64,000 nucleotides of DNA, from NCBI GenBank assembly GCA_963734625.1, contig CAVTHW010000020.1, positions 372,001 through 436,000 of the forward strand, written 5' to 3'. Under the pieces are notes generated by a model. It was given only the letters and a program-made list of their open reading frames with translations. It did not search any database and was not told the DNA's origin. Source of the DNA: CAVTHW01 sp963734625. GTDB lineage: Bacteria > Acidobacteriota > Terriglobia > Bryobacterales > Bryobacteraceae. The translations under genes were made by a program, and so were the position numbers. Position 1 is the stretch's first letter. Each line of letters opens with the position of its first letter. Positions 52,820-61,268 of this stretch are shown one piece after another.

Positions 52820-53252
52820 GAGCCCCGATTGCCCCGACAAGAGCGAAGACGACGGGCTTATCTGAACCTTTCCCGCATACCGACCCAGGCGAGTGACCAG
52901 CACAGTCTATAGCCATCGTCGTCACGCCGACGACGCCACCCACCATGAAACCAATCAGAGCCTTGCGCCCGCGCGACATGCCGGTGACTGCGCTGACCTG
53001 AGCAATGTCAGATTTCGCAAGCGCAGTGATTTCGTTCTTTCCCTGCCGCACTCGAAGCCCGTCCACGGTCCAGCCTTCCGCTCTCCCGTTTACGGTCTCC
53101 CCCGAATGGAGCTTGACGCTCACTTTCTTGCCGTCCCCAATCAGCTTGACCTGTTCCCACTGATCCACCTGACCGAAGCAGGTCTGCCAGCAAAGCAGTT
53201 GTACAAGAAGAAGTACAATCGCGGTCTTTAGAGCCTGTATTGTCTGTTTCAT
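52761..53252 (-). CDS. Exported hypothetical protein with two membrane helices
   Basis: This 163-residue protein begins MKQTIQALKTAIVLLLVQLL and has a signal peptide ending near CFGQ. A beta-rich stretch follows (QVKLIGDGKKVSVKLHSGET with VNGRAEGWTVDGLRVRQGKN). Two hydrophobic segments come near the end: ALIGFMVGGVVGVTTMAI and PVVFALVGAIGALIAFLFPQ. It has no known domain. The upstream part of this frame out to 53519 is unlikely to be coding because the signal-peptide start is clear. Confidence 0.65.
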   Translation of the reverse strand: MKQTIQALKTAIVLLLVQLLCWQTCFGQVDQWEQVKLIGDGKKVSVKLHSGETVNGRAEGWTVDGLRVRQGKNEITALAKSDIAQVSAVTGMSRGRKALIGFMVGGVVGVTTMAIDCAGHSPGSVCGKGSDKPVVFALVGAIGALIAFLFPQHKRVIYTAPAR

Positions 53253-53284
53253 AGCTACATCCGAATCAACGCCAGCTACCGCAA

Positions 53285-53920
53285 TTAGAAGTGCGCCCCC
53301 ACCCCAATCTGGAGCCTGATCCAAGCCCAGTTCCCCCCAGATCCCGGAGTCGTATTCACCAGGAGTAACTCCGGCCGGATCGACAGGTGCCGAAACAGCG
53401 CTATCTTCAGGCCCGCGCCAAGAGTGACGCCAACCTGGCTGCCACTGGCGATGCTGTCGGTAATCCGCGGGATCCACTCGCCGGTGACCGGGTCGACATC
53501 GAAGACGCAAGCCGTACATCGACGGTGGTAATCCGCTTTCACGTGGCCGAGTCCGCCGAATAAATATGGTTGGGTCTTGGCCCCGCTGCGGAAGTGGTAC
53601 AGAACGTTCGCCATGACCAGCCGGGAATCCAGATTCACAAATGGGTATGCACTGGTCGCCTTGCTCGTCTTCAACCGGGCCATCTGAACTTCAAACCCTA
53701 GCCGGTGGAGCTTTCCCGGGAAGGGGCGGACACCGAAACCGCCACCGTAATCCAGGCCGCTGCCCCAAACGTGGTTGCCGTTGTAGAACCTCCCGTGAGC
53801 GATGTTGCCGAAGACCTCCGCCGTGTACTTCCATTCCGGTGCAGACGGCTCTTGGGCTTTCGAAGGGTGAACCAACCAAGGCGCCGCCAGAATGATGCTA
53901 ACGACAATCCGCAAGTTCAT
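53285..53920 (-). CDS. Outer-membrane beta-barrel protein
   Basis: This 211-residue protein has a signal peptide (VVSIILAAPWLVHPSKAQ) and a mature chain of alternating-hydrophobicity strands such as WKYTAEVFGNIAHGRFYNGN, GGGFGVRPFPGKLHRLGFEV and QPYLFGGLGHVKADYHRR. It ends in the aromatic residue Phe (RLQIGVGAHF), the classic C-terminal signal for outer-membrane insertion. The predicted 8-stranded barrel is small, like OmpW/OmpA cores. A strong AGGAGG site precedes the ATG 53920. A single Cys pair, HRRCTACVF, is unusual for a barrel. Confidence 0.82.
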   Translation of the reverse strand: MNLRIVVSIILAAPWLVHPSKAQEPSAPEWKYTAEVFGNIAHGRFYNGNHVWGSGLDYGGGFGVRPFPGKLHRLGFEVQMARLKTSKATSAYPFVNLDSRLVMANVLYHFRSGAKTQPYLFGGLGHVKADYHRRCTACVFDVDPVTGEWIPRITDSIASGSQVGVTLGAGLKIALFRHLSIRPELLLVNTTPGSGGNWAWIRLQIGVGAHF

Positions 53921-54154
53921 AGAAATCCTCCTGCTGAAGTTGCCATCTTGGGCTTCGCTTCCAGAGACGCTATAGGCAACTACCAGTCCACAGCCGGGTC
54001 CATTGTACGCTCGTTTGTAATCAATGAATTAGGGGAAATCCCTGTTTGAAGCAAGACTGGTGAACCGCCAGATTCCGCTGACACTGTCAGGAAGACAACG
54101 CGTCGCGATCACAACCAAGACAATTCAGTTCGCTGTGCCTTTGTGGTGAACTCT

Positions 54155-54352
54155 TCAGCGAATTGGCTGGATCGCCAGTTGCCGGCATATCTTCTGCGCC
54201 AGTCGGTTGTCGATTTCGGCATGACGCGGGACGGGCGCTTTCGTTCCAGCGGATGGATTTCCGTAAATGGAGTGTCGGGAACCCTCGCGCTCCAGTTGAC
54301 ACCCGTGGCTCCGCAAATGATCATTCAGTTCATGGCGTTTCACGGCCGCCAA
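54155..54352 (-). CDS. hicA: HicA-type toxin of a HicBA module
   Basis: This 65-residue HicA/YcfA-like dsRNA-binding mRNA interferase has KRHELNDHLRSHGCQLERE, the active-site His in EGSRHSIYGNP (H27), then PVPRHAEIDNRLAQKICRQL. It is small but full length for the family. The partner HicB lies immediately upstream with a 13-base overlap, giving the HicB-HicA order found in some loci. HicA cuts mRNA and tmRNA when HicB is lost. Confidence 0.85.
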   Translation of the reverse strand: MAAVKRHELNDHLRSHGCQLEREGSRHSIYGNPSAGTKAPVPRHAEIDNRLAQKICRQLAIQPIR

Positions 54353-54609
54353 GCACCCACTTCCACCGAGAGGGGTACCAGTTCCACCAAATCGGCCTCA
54401 GGCGCGGAAGCGTCAGGATTCGGGCGTGGCAAAGGCTTCCCTTCCTCCAGGAGCATCTGCGCCAGGTCTTCCAGGGCGCTCGATACCATCAGCCGGGCGT
54501 CGGCCAGATCGAAGCCCTGGCTGACCGCTCCCGGGAAATCCAGGGCTTCGGCGACAACCATCCTGTCCGCAGCCCGCGGAAGGTAGAAAGCAACATGGTA
54601 GCGCAGCAT
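54340..54609 (-). CDS. hicB: HicB-type antitoxin
   Basis: This 89-residue protein has a HicB core with partial RNase H-like fold: YHVAFYLPRAADRMVVAEAL, DFPGAVSQGFDLADARLMVS and SALEDLAQMLLEEGKPLPRP. It has a degenerate C-terminal tail instead of a full ribbon-helix-helix domain, so DNA binding may be weak. It neutralises the adjacent HicA. Confidence 0.82.
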   Translation of the reverse strand: MLRYHVAFYLPRAADRMVVAEALDFPGAVSQGFDLADARLMVSSALEDLAQMLLEEGKPLPRPNPDASAPEADLVELVPLSVEVGAWRP

Positions 54610-54775
54610 ACCCCAAGCTTAGCCCATAACCGGCGCTTGAGGGCTCGGATCTTCTCCGTGCCCTCTGTGTTTATCCAGTAACACGCGATTGACCGTGTTA
54701 CCGCTCGTAATGCAGCAGGGCCGCTGCGCCAGAGGCGCCCAGCCGCCCTGCCAAGGGCTTTGTGGTGAATCTTCT

Positions 54776-56389
54776 TTACAGCAGTTCCAGCGTCAGCCGC
54801 TCGAAGTTCGACGGCGATACTAGTTGATAGCGGGCCGTCAGTCGCGTGAAGCGCCGCAATTCCTCTTCAAGCGTTTCGGAGGGGGGCTGCGGAGTAGCCA
54901 GCGTCATCTGGCCCGCGCCGACCCCGACCGGGAGAATATTCCACCGGCGCACGACGTGCAGGGGCAGCGAGCGCGCCGTCTCGCGGCGCACAGTCTGTGG
55001 AGCAAGGTCCACCGGCGTTAGAATCTGCGGCCGGGTCACGACCGGATAGGTGTGTTCGGTTTTCAACCAAGCCTGCGGCTGCCGCAACAGGCGAGCCCGC
55101 GCGTAGTTGAAGACAGCAATGATGGTGGCAGAAGCGTTCATCCAGTTTGCCCAAATAGCGCGAAGCGGCACGCCCGTGGCAAAAGCCCATCCGTAGATTC
55201 GGGCGGAACACGCCGCCCGTACCAGGAGCCTGTGGGCCTGCATCACCAGGGTTGCCGGAAACAGCCAGACCACGGCTTGCCCGAGGACCGCCTGCTGGAG
55301 TCCCCAAGGGCTCGCGGTCCAGCGGCTCGATAGCCACGTCACCAGGCCGTACAGCCCGATGAGGTTCGCCAGGAGGCTGAGCGGGTTGCCGATAAGGCCC
55401 TTTCGATCCCGCCAGAACCAATACACGGAGGCCGGCCCCCCGCTCCAGCCGTACCGCTCCCAGCCTTGCAAGGCGATCCCGGTCACCCAGCGCGTGCGTT
55501 GTTTCACGGCCTGCCGGAGGCGCTGCGGGAAGTACTCACGCGTCGCCACCGGCCGCCCGTCGAGGTACCGGATGGGAATGAATGTCTGCCGGAAACCCAG
55601 GCGATGGAGCCGGATGCCGCACTCGTAGTCTTCGGTCAGGCAACCGGGATCAAAGACCCGGTTGGAGTTGGCTTCGGCCAGTTTCTCAAGCGCCCGCCTG
55701 GTATAGCCGGTGCCCACCCCGTTGGAAGGCACGAAACCGCCCAGGGCCTCGCGCGCCGGAACGTCCTTGGTCTGGAACTCGGCGAATTCGTCGCAATATA
55801 CGCCGTGAGTGAGCAGGCGTCCCGGAGTGGCCAGGGGCAGCACCGGGATTTGCACCATGTCGTAGTCTTCCGTGTAGTGGTCAATCCACCGCAAAGACTC
55901 GGGGTGAACGACGTCCTCGGCGTCGTGGAGCACCACCACTTCGAACCGCACCCCGCAGGCGGCCTCATGAGCCAGCATGCCCTGATAGATCCAGTTCAAG
56001 CAGTCGGCCTTGGAGGTGGGCCCGTCGTGGGGCACGATCGCCAGGCAAACGTTGGGGAGCCGGCCTTCGGCCCGCCGGACCTCCTCCAGCGTCTGGCGGT
56101 CGTTGGGGTAGCATCCGACGAAAAAGAAGTAGTTCGAGTGCCGGATCGTGTCCAGATTGTGCTGGAGCATCTTGGCGATGACGGCGTGCTCCTGCCAGAG
56201 CGGCACGAACACCGCAATGCGCTTCTCGCCGCTCGCCGGCGGCCGCGGCTCGGGAACCCGCGGCCGCCGGCGCAGCCAGGTCCAAACCATGACCACATCC
56301 AGCACCAGGTCGTCGAGCCCGCTGAGCAGGGAAACCACCGCCAGCGGCACGAGAAACGCCGCCACCAGTGCATCCGCGGAACTCATCAT
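54776..56389 (-). CDS. NfrB-like membrane glycosyltransferase with MshEN C-terminal domain
   Basis: This protein of 537 residues from MMSSADALVAAFLVPLAV is a GT2 processive-type enzyme: KRIAVFVPLWQEHAVIAKML, DGPTSKADCLNWIYQGML, VVLHDAEDVVHPESLRWIDH (D-x-D), GCLTEDYECGIRLHRLGFRQ (TED) and the QRTRWVTGIALQGWERYGW (Q-x-x-R-W) acceptor loop. Several membrane helices follow (WLFPATLVMQAHRLLVRAAC). The end, VGVGAGQMTLATPQPPSETL, looks like a GspE N-terminal/MshEN domain, which in known proteins can bind c-di-GMP. Family members help export exopolysaccharide. No NfrA partner lies nearby. Confidence 0.85.
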   Translation of the reverse strand: MMSSADALVAAFLVPLAVVSLLSGLDDLVLDVVMVWTWLRRRPRVPEPRPPASGEKRIAVFVPLWQEHAVIAKMLQHNLDTIRHSNYFFFVGCYPNDRQTLEEVRRAEGRLPNVCLAIVPHDGPTSKADCLNWIYQGMLAHEAACGVRFEVVVLHDAEDVVHPESLRWIDHYTEDYDMVQIPVLPLATPGRLLTHGVYCDEFAEFQTKDVPAREALGGFVPSNGVGTGYTRRALEKLAEANSNRVFDPGCLTEDYECGIRLHRLGFRQTFIPIRYLDGRPVATREYFPQRLRQAVKQRTRWVTGIALQGWERYGWSGGPASVYWFWRDRKGLIGNPLSLLANLIGLYGLVTWLSSRWTASPWGLQQAVLGQAVVWLFPATLVMQAHRLLVRAACSARIYGWAFATGVPLRAIWANWMNASATIIAVFNYARARLLRQPQAWLKTEHTYPVVTRPQILTPVDLAPQTVRRETARSLPLHVVRRWNILPVGVGAGQMTLATPQPPSETLEEELRRFTRLTARYQLVSPSNFERLTLELL

Positions 56390-56458
56390 GAAAACTAAGT
56401 GCCCGCCAGCCCGGAAAAATCGCGATCGAATCTTCGCGGACCGCGGTGATTCGCCGGC

Positions 56459-56576
56459 GGTGGAGCAGGTCGCCAGACCTGCCATGTCGGCGGTCCCGCC
56501 AGGGATGGGGTTCCGTTGTGGAGTGGACCGCCAGGTCCGCCACGGCGGCAGTCCTGCCGGCGGATGCTGATCTAAG
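56459..56576. repeat. Imperfect 58-bp tandem repeat of palindromes
   Basis: Two related units (from about 56459 and 56518) carry CAGGTCGCCAGACCTG and GGACCGCCAGGTCC hairpins. The 318-base gap 56390-56707 holds this and no gene that I can support. Confidence 0.45.
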
Positions 56577-56707
56577 GGGCCGCGCTCTGCCGGCAGAGGG
56601 CGACGGCGGCGGTAGAACACATAGAAACAGTGCGCGGGTCTGGAAGAATCTCTCCTTCCGCCGGCGGGTTTGGTTGCGGCTATGCCGCGCTGTGAGAGAA
56701 TGTGCCC

Positions 56708-57571
56708 ATGCCTCGCTTCCGGGCCCTCGCGCTGCTGCTGGCGCTGCATTTCGCGGCATTGGCCGCCGGGCCCGCCAACGACTTCCGCTTCTCAATCCTG
56801 GGCGACAGGACGGGCACTCCGGACCAGAAGGTCTATGCCCAGGCCTGGGCCGAGATCAATCGCCTGCGCCCGGACTTCGTGATCAACGTCGGCGACACGA
56901 TCGAAGGCGGGGCGGACGAAACCGCCCAGGCGGAATGGCGGACCATCCGTGACTTTCTCAACCAGTACAGGCGGTTCCCGTTCTATTACGTAGCCGGCAA
57001 CCACGATGTCTGGAGCGCCTTTTCCCGAAAGCTCTTCGAGAAAGAAACCGGCCGGCCCACTTTCTACAGCTTCAATTACCAGAACGCGCACTTCGTCGTG
57101 CTCGATAACAGCCAGACTCTGGACCTGACTCTGGACCAGTTGCAGTACCTGGAGCGGGATCTCCAACAGAACCGGCAGCGCTCTCCGAAGTTCGTCTTTT
57201 TCCACCAGAGCTTCTGGATCGTCTTCCTCAAGTTCCAGAGCGGCGCGTTTCCGCTGCACCGGCTGGCCAGGGAATACGGGGTGAACTACGTGGTCACCGG
57301 ACACGGCCACTTCCTGTTTCGGATGGCCAGAGATGGCGTCAACTACGTGCAAGCCGGCTCCTCCGGCGCGAAGCTCAGGCCGTCGTTCGCCGACGGCGCC
57401 TTCTACCACCACCTGCTGGTTCAGGTGAAAGGGTCCGAAGTCCGCGTCACGGTAAAGGAGTTGGATCCCCCCTACGGTAACGGCCGCTCGTTCAATTTGG
57501 AAGATTGGGAGGGAAGCAAGCCGAAGTTCAATCCTGATAGCCTGCCGGCCTCACGCGGGCCTTCCCGCTGA
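56708..57571 (+). CDS. Exported calcineurin-type metallophosphoesterase
   Basis: This protein of 287 residues has a signal peptide (ALALLLALHFAALAAG). The four metal-binding motifs are clear: FSILGDRTGTP, VINVGDTIEGG, YVAGNHDVWS and VVTGHGHFLFR. The general fold is a dinuclear metal phosphoesterase, and the signal suggests action in the periplasm on nucleotides or phospho-lipids. No substrate motif is visible. It lies convergent with the M28 peptidase gene. An in-frame GTG at 56702 is a less likely start. Confidence 0.85.
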   Translation: MPRFRALALLLALHFAALAAGPANDFRFSILGDRTGTPDQKVYAQAWAEINRLRPDFVINVGDTIEGGADETAQAEWRTIRDFLNQYRRFPFYYVAGNHDVWSAFSRKLFEKETGRPTFYSFNYQNAHFVVLDNSQTLDLTLDQLQYLERDLQQNRQRSPKFVFFHQSFWIVFLKFQSGAFPLHRLAREYGVNYVVTGHGHFLFRMARDGVNYVQAGSSGAKLRPSFADGAFYHHLLVQVKGSEVRVTVKELDPPYGNGRSFNLEDWEGSKPKFNPDSLPASRGPSR

Positions 57572-57577
57572 ATCTGT

Positions 57578-58447
57578 TCATTGCGTTTCCAGCCGGCGCA
57601 GCGTCTCGATAAGGACGTCGCCCACCACCTGGAAACTCTGCGCGCTGAGCTTGTCCATGGTGTCCTGCGCGGTGTGCCACCAGGCGTGATTCGGGCCGTA
57701 GCTGAAATCGATCAGGTCCAGGGCGGGCGCGCCCAGGCGCAAGAACGGCATGTGGTCGTCCTCGATGCTGGACTGGCCGCCGTTGAAGTAGCGGCCATAG
57801 CCGATGTCTCGTGCCACCTGCCAAACCAATCGGAGCAGCGCAGGAGATGAGTACGACTCCTGCACGATATTCAAATCCCGATCGCCGATCATGTCCACGT
57901 TGATCAGCGCTTTGAGGCGGAGCAGAGTCCCATCCGCCGACCACTTGCCGGCCAGGTGGCGGCTGCCGTAAAGACTGTCCGTCGCGGACCACTCCCGAAA
58001 GGCTTCCTCCCCGTCGAGCCACACCAGGTAGACGTCGTCCCTCCGGGGTCTCCCGGCCAGCGTCCGCGCCATCTCCAATAGAAGCCCGGCGGATGAGCCG
58101 CCGTCGTTAGCGCCCACGAACTTGATGCCGGGGAGGATTTTGGTGTCGTAGTGCCCCGTGAACGCCACGGCGCGCCCCGACTTGCCGGGGAACCGGGCGA
58201 TGATGTTCTTCATCGCCACCGCTCCTTGCGGCGTCTGCGCGGTGAAGTTGTCCTCCAACACGTGGCAGCCGCACTGCTTCAGCTCGGCGAGCAGGTAGCT
58301 CTGGAGCTGGCGGATCGCGGCCGAACCTGGCGGTCTCGGGCCGAACGACACAATCTTACCGGTGAATTTCAGCGCCGAAGCGCCGCTGAAATCGCCGGCC
58401 AGGGCGGCCGACGCCCAGAGGATCAAGAGGATTTTCTTGCCGAACAT
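57578..58447 (-). CDS. Exported M28-family zinc peptidase / glutaminyl cyclase-like enzyme
   Basis: This 289-residue protein begins MFGKKILLILWASAALAGDF (signal peptide). Zinc ligands and catalytic residues are visible: GHYDTKIL, GANDGGSSAGLLLEMARTLA, WLDGEEAF (catalytic Glu), VDMIGDRD and late NHAWWHTAQDTMDKL. The order and the DSLYGSRHLAG segment resemble the glutaminyl-peptide cyclotransferase branch of M28, so it could be either an aminopeptidase or a cyclase. It overlaps the upstream methyltransferase gene by 25 bases and is co-transcribed with it. Confidence 0.83.
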   Translation of the reverse strand: MFGKKILLILWASAALAGDFSGASALKFTGKIVSFGPRPPGSAAIRQLQSYLLAELKQCGCHVLEDNFTAQTPQGAVAMKNIIARFPGKSGRAVAFTGHYDTKILPGIKFVGANDGGSSAGLLLEMARTLAGRPRRDDVYLVWLDGEEAFREWSATDSLYGSRHLAGKWSADGTLLRLKALINVDMIGDRDLNIVQESYSSPALLRLVWQVARDIGYGRYFNGGQSSIEDDHMPFLRLGAPALDLIDFSYGPNHAWWHTAQDTMDKLSAQSFQVVGDVLIETLRRLETQ

Positions 58448-59112
58448 ATATAGCCTAGTGTGAAATCGCGTTGCCGGTCGAGGAAATCGAAAACCGGCAG
58501 GATCAGCGCCGGCGGTCCCAGCAGCAGGGCCGCCACAGGGACAAGCAAGATCGGAACCACCTGCACGCCGTTGAGCAGACGCCTGGAAAGCAGCCGGAAC
58601 AGGCCGCCCACCGGCTCGATTGCGATATCTACGAAGCCGGCCGCTTCGAGCAGGCGCTGCACGCCGTGCCGGGTGAAGCGCCAGTAGTCGTGCGGCGACT
58701 GGTGGACCTCCCACTCTTGCGGAACCACGAGCAGCAGGCTGCCGCCGGGCTTCAAGGAATGCGCAATTTCGCCTAGCGCCCGGCCGGGCTCCTTCACGTG
58801 CTCCAGTGTAACGATGTTTATGCAGGCGTCAAAACTTCCCTCGCGGAAGGGAAGCGAAGTCAGGTCGGCCACCGCGCCCAGGCGCCGGTAATCCCACGCC
58901 GGATCGCCCACGCCCAGATCCACGCCCACGTAGCGTTGCCGGCCGAAATGCCCTGCGTACTGGCCCTCGCCAGCGCCGGCATCCAGCACTCTGGCGCCAT
59001 CGAGAAGCCGGGCCGCAAAAGCCCCGACTGCGCCCTCGATCGAGGCTTCCCAGTGGAGAATATAGCGCCCGAAGGGAGTGGGAGCCAGCCATTGAGGTAC
59101 CCGAGCTTTCAC
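58423..59112 (-). CDS. Class I SAM-dependent methyltransferase
   Basis: This protein of 229 residues starts at GTG 59112 with GGAAGAGGGC upstream. The motif I GARVLDAGAGEGQYAGHFGR is followed by RYVGVDLGVG, SFDACINIVTLEHVKEPGRA and SLKPGGSLLLVVPQEWEVHQ. The C-terminal part is hydrophobic (VVPILLVPVAALLLGPPALI), perhaps a membrane-associated segment. The substrate is not evident. A 4-base GTGA overlap joins it to the preceding methyltransferase, so they likely act on the same glycan or lipid pathway. Confidence 0.83.
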   Translation of the reverse strand: MKARVPQWLAPTPFGRYILHWEASIEGAVGAFAARLLDGARVLDAGAGEGQYAGHFGRQRYVGVDLGVGDPAWDYRRLGAVADLTSLPFREGSFDACINIVTLEHVKEPGRALGEIAHSLKPGGSLLLVVPQEWEVHQSPHDYWRFTRHGVQRLLEAAGFVDIAIEPVGGLFRLLSRRLLNGVQVVPILLVPVAALLLGPPALILPVFDFLDRQRDFTLGYICSARKSS

Positions 59113-60122
59113 GCCCTCTTCCGAGCCTCCAACATAATGGTAGCTCCCGCGCCGCAGGCGGATTCCAAGAGAGTCCAGGGGACCGAGGCGGCCACCAGGC
59201 CGAAGTAGAGGAGATCCTGGAGCAACCGCAGCCGCGGGCCTTCCCTTGTTCCGCGGGCTCGCCGCACCATCGGGTCCAGCCACGGCACCAGGCTGGTGGC
59301 GAGACACGCCGGATTGTCGCGAAGAGAGAAATGCTTGCGCCGCACCACTTCGAATCCGCATCTTTCCAGCAGCGCCTCGAGATCGCGCGACCGAAACAGC
59401 GTCAGATGCCTGGGAACTTCGACGCCCCTCCAATTCCCTCCCAGAAGCAGAAACTGCCACGACGCCGCGTCAGGCGTTTGGACGATGAGCCGTCCATTCG
59501 GCCGGAGCAAACCACGCGCCTCATCGAGGCACAGGGCGGGGTCGTACAAATGCTCCAGCACATGGAACATGGTGACCGCCGCGCAGCATCCGGGGGCCAG
59601 CGGCGACTGCGACGGGATGGCGCACATCGCCGGCACGCCTTGGCCGTGCCACGCAATTTTGGCCGCGTCCAGCGAGAAGTCGAGACCTACCACCGGCATT
59701 CCGCCCGCGGCGAGGAGGTTGAGGAACAGCCCCCCGCCGCAGCCCACATCCAAAACAACGCCGGTTTCGCCGGAGGCTTCAATGGCGCGCCTCACGAAGC
59801 GAACGTGATCCTGCAAAACGAAGCGCCGATAGATTTGACCGAGGCGATCGGCTGCCGCCTCTTGGGCGACGAACCAATAACCGGGAGGGTAATACTTCGC
59901 CAGCTCGCGAGCGTCCGGCCGCGGGAAGAGACGGATCAAGCGGCACCGCCGGCACTCGACGATCTGAAATACGCGCTCGGTGGTCCGGTACAGCCGATCG
60001 CTGGCGGAGAACAGCGGAACGAACAGTGTGCAGCCGCAGGCCGGGCAGGCCTGCCGCTCATCCGTTTCTATGCTGCCTGCTCTGTCAGAGTTCGTAGAGG
60101 GATTCTGCAGCGTAGTGTCCAT
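59109..60122 (-). CDS. SAM-dependent methyltransferase with N-terminal zinc ribbon
   Basis: This 337-residue protein begins at MDTTLQNPSTN (GTGAGGG site upstream). A zinc ribbon of CPACGCTLFVPLF and ECRRCRLIRLFPRP type precedes the methyltransferase motif GVVLDVGCGGGLFLNLLAAG, with VTMFHVLEHLYDPALCLDEA and LLRPNGRLIVQTPDAASWQF. Such two-part proteins methylate sugars in polysaccharide and O-antigen clusters. The C-terminal part has a hydrophobic stretch (LYFGLVAASVPWTLLESAC). It is the upstream partner of the GTGA-coupled methyltransferase. Confidence 0.82.
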   Translation of the reverse strand: MDTTLQNPSTNSDRAGSIETDERQACPACGCTLFVPLFSASDRLYRTTERVFQIVECRRCRLIRLFPRPDARELAKYYPPGYWFVAQEAAADRLGQIYRRFVLQDHVRFVRRAIEASGETGVVLDVGCGGGLFLNLLAAGGMPVVGLDFSLDAAKIAWHGQGVPAMCAIPSQSPLAPGCCAAVTMFHVLEHLYDPALCLDEARGLLRPNGRLIVQTPDAASWQFLLLGGNWRGVEVPRHLTLFRSRDLEALLERCGFEVVRRKHFSLRDNPACLATSLVPWLDPMVRRARGTREGPRLRLLQDLLYFGLVAASVPWTLLESACGAGATIMLEARKRA

Positions 60123-60230
60123 TCCCTCACCAGCGCGGTTGCGGCTACTGGCGTTCAGGCTCACCGAAACGAACATTATAGGCCAGCGCGGAGGCGGACC
60201 GCGCTCCTGGGCCGCCGCTTCTTAGAAAAG

Positions 60231-61268
60231 CTAACGCTCGATACGCTGAGCGGTCAGCCACGCCGCCAGCTTGTCGGCCCACCAGGCATGTACGATCTCA
60301 TTGGGATGGCCGTTGCCGCCCACCAGCAGCTTCTCAATTCTGGTCTCAGGGCCACGGTAGGTTATATCCATTTCCTCAATCCCGGAACTCCGCATCTGGT
60401 CGCGCATTCGCCGATATGCGTCCGGCCCCGGCGAGGTCTGGTCCCAAAGGGTTGCTACCAGAAAGCGCCCATGGGCGCCCTCGACCAGACGCTTCATCTC
60501 AAGCAGCAGAAGACCGGTGGCCGCTTCCTGGTCCCGCTCCCGGTTGGCCAGCCTGAGCCGAAGCTCCGTCCGATGCAGAAGGGTCACGAAAGCCGAGTGT
60601 TCCTCCAACGGCCAGTCCGAGACCACAAAGGGAGGAAAAACCTCCAGTCGGCCTCCGCGCAATTCGACATGCGGAGGGGACAAACGCTCCCCGCCAAAAA
60701 CCCGAAAGGCCTCCAGCATGGAGTACGTCAGCACGTTCCGTTCGGCGTGATAAGGGATGAACCCATAGACCACGACTGCCGGACGGACCCCGCGGTTCTT
60801 GATCAGTTCCCTGAGCAACAGCAGGGACTGGTAGGTTCCATAGCCGGGCACGCCGAAATTGCGGACGGCCAGATCCGGGAAGCGCCGCTGCAAGAGCGAG
60901 GCGACGGTCTGATCGTCCCGGACGGCGTACCCCTCAGCGTTGGAGCAGCCCACGATGACCAGCGCGCCGCCCGCGCCTGCGGGCGCTCCGGTTGCGCGGG
61001 AGCCGTCCGGCAGAATCGTCATCGGCTCGTGGGCCCCTTCGTTGGCTCGATGGACTCCCGGATTGTTTCGCCAGCCGAGAATCGGATCCGGACTTGCCCA
61101 ACCCAAGTACTGTGCCTGCTCGACGCGAAATGGATGGACGCGCGCTAAGCGGGCGATCGCCTCGGCGGCTCCAAAGCTAAGCGTCAGGACCAAGAGTATA
61201 GTGACTCCCCACATGACGCTGCGCTGCCGTGGCGTCAGCCTCTCAGTCGGGGTCGAACTGCCCGGCAT
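60231..61268 (-). CDS. SGNH/GDSL-fold hydrolase with N-terminal membrane anchor
   Basis: This 345-residue protein has one N-terminal membrane helix (VMWGVTILLVLTLSFGAAEA). SGNH features: VIVGCSNAEGYAVRDDQT (block I with Ser), FGVPGYGTYQSLLLLREL (Gly), VVVYGFIPYHAERN and the C-terminal catalytic pair GNGHPNEIVHAWWADKLAAW (His). Such acyl- or acetyl-hydrolases/transferases commonly tune polysaccharides. It overlaps the carbamoyltransferase by 26 bases, with the methyltransferases and SxtJ on the same strand. Confidence 0.83.
   Translation of the reverse strand: MPGSSTPTERLTPRQRSVMWGVTILLVLTLSFGAAEAIARLARVHPFRVEQAQYLGWASPDPILGWRNNPGVHRANEGAHEPMTILPDGSRATGAPAGAGGALVIVGCSNAEGYAVRDDQTVASLLQRRFPDLAVRNFGVPGYGTYQSLLLLRELIKNRGVRPAVVVYGFIPYHAERNVLTYSMLEAFRVFGGERLSPPHVELRGGRLEVFPPFVVSDWPLEEHSAFVTLLHRTELRLRLANRERDQEAATGLLLLEMKRLVEGAHGRFLVATLWDQTSPGPDAYRRMRDQMRSSGIEEMDITYRGPETRIEKLLVGGNGHPNEIVHAWWADKLAAWLTAQRIER

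Noticed and set aside
59331..61148. 605-residue plus-strand open frame across the methyltransferase and SGNH genes
   Set aside because: It spans two unrelated genes on the opposite strand and has no recognisable domain.
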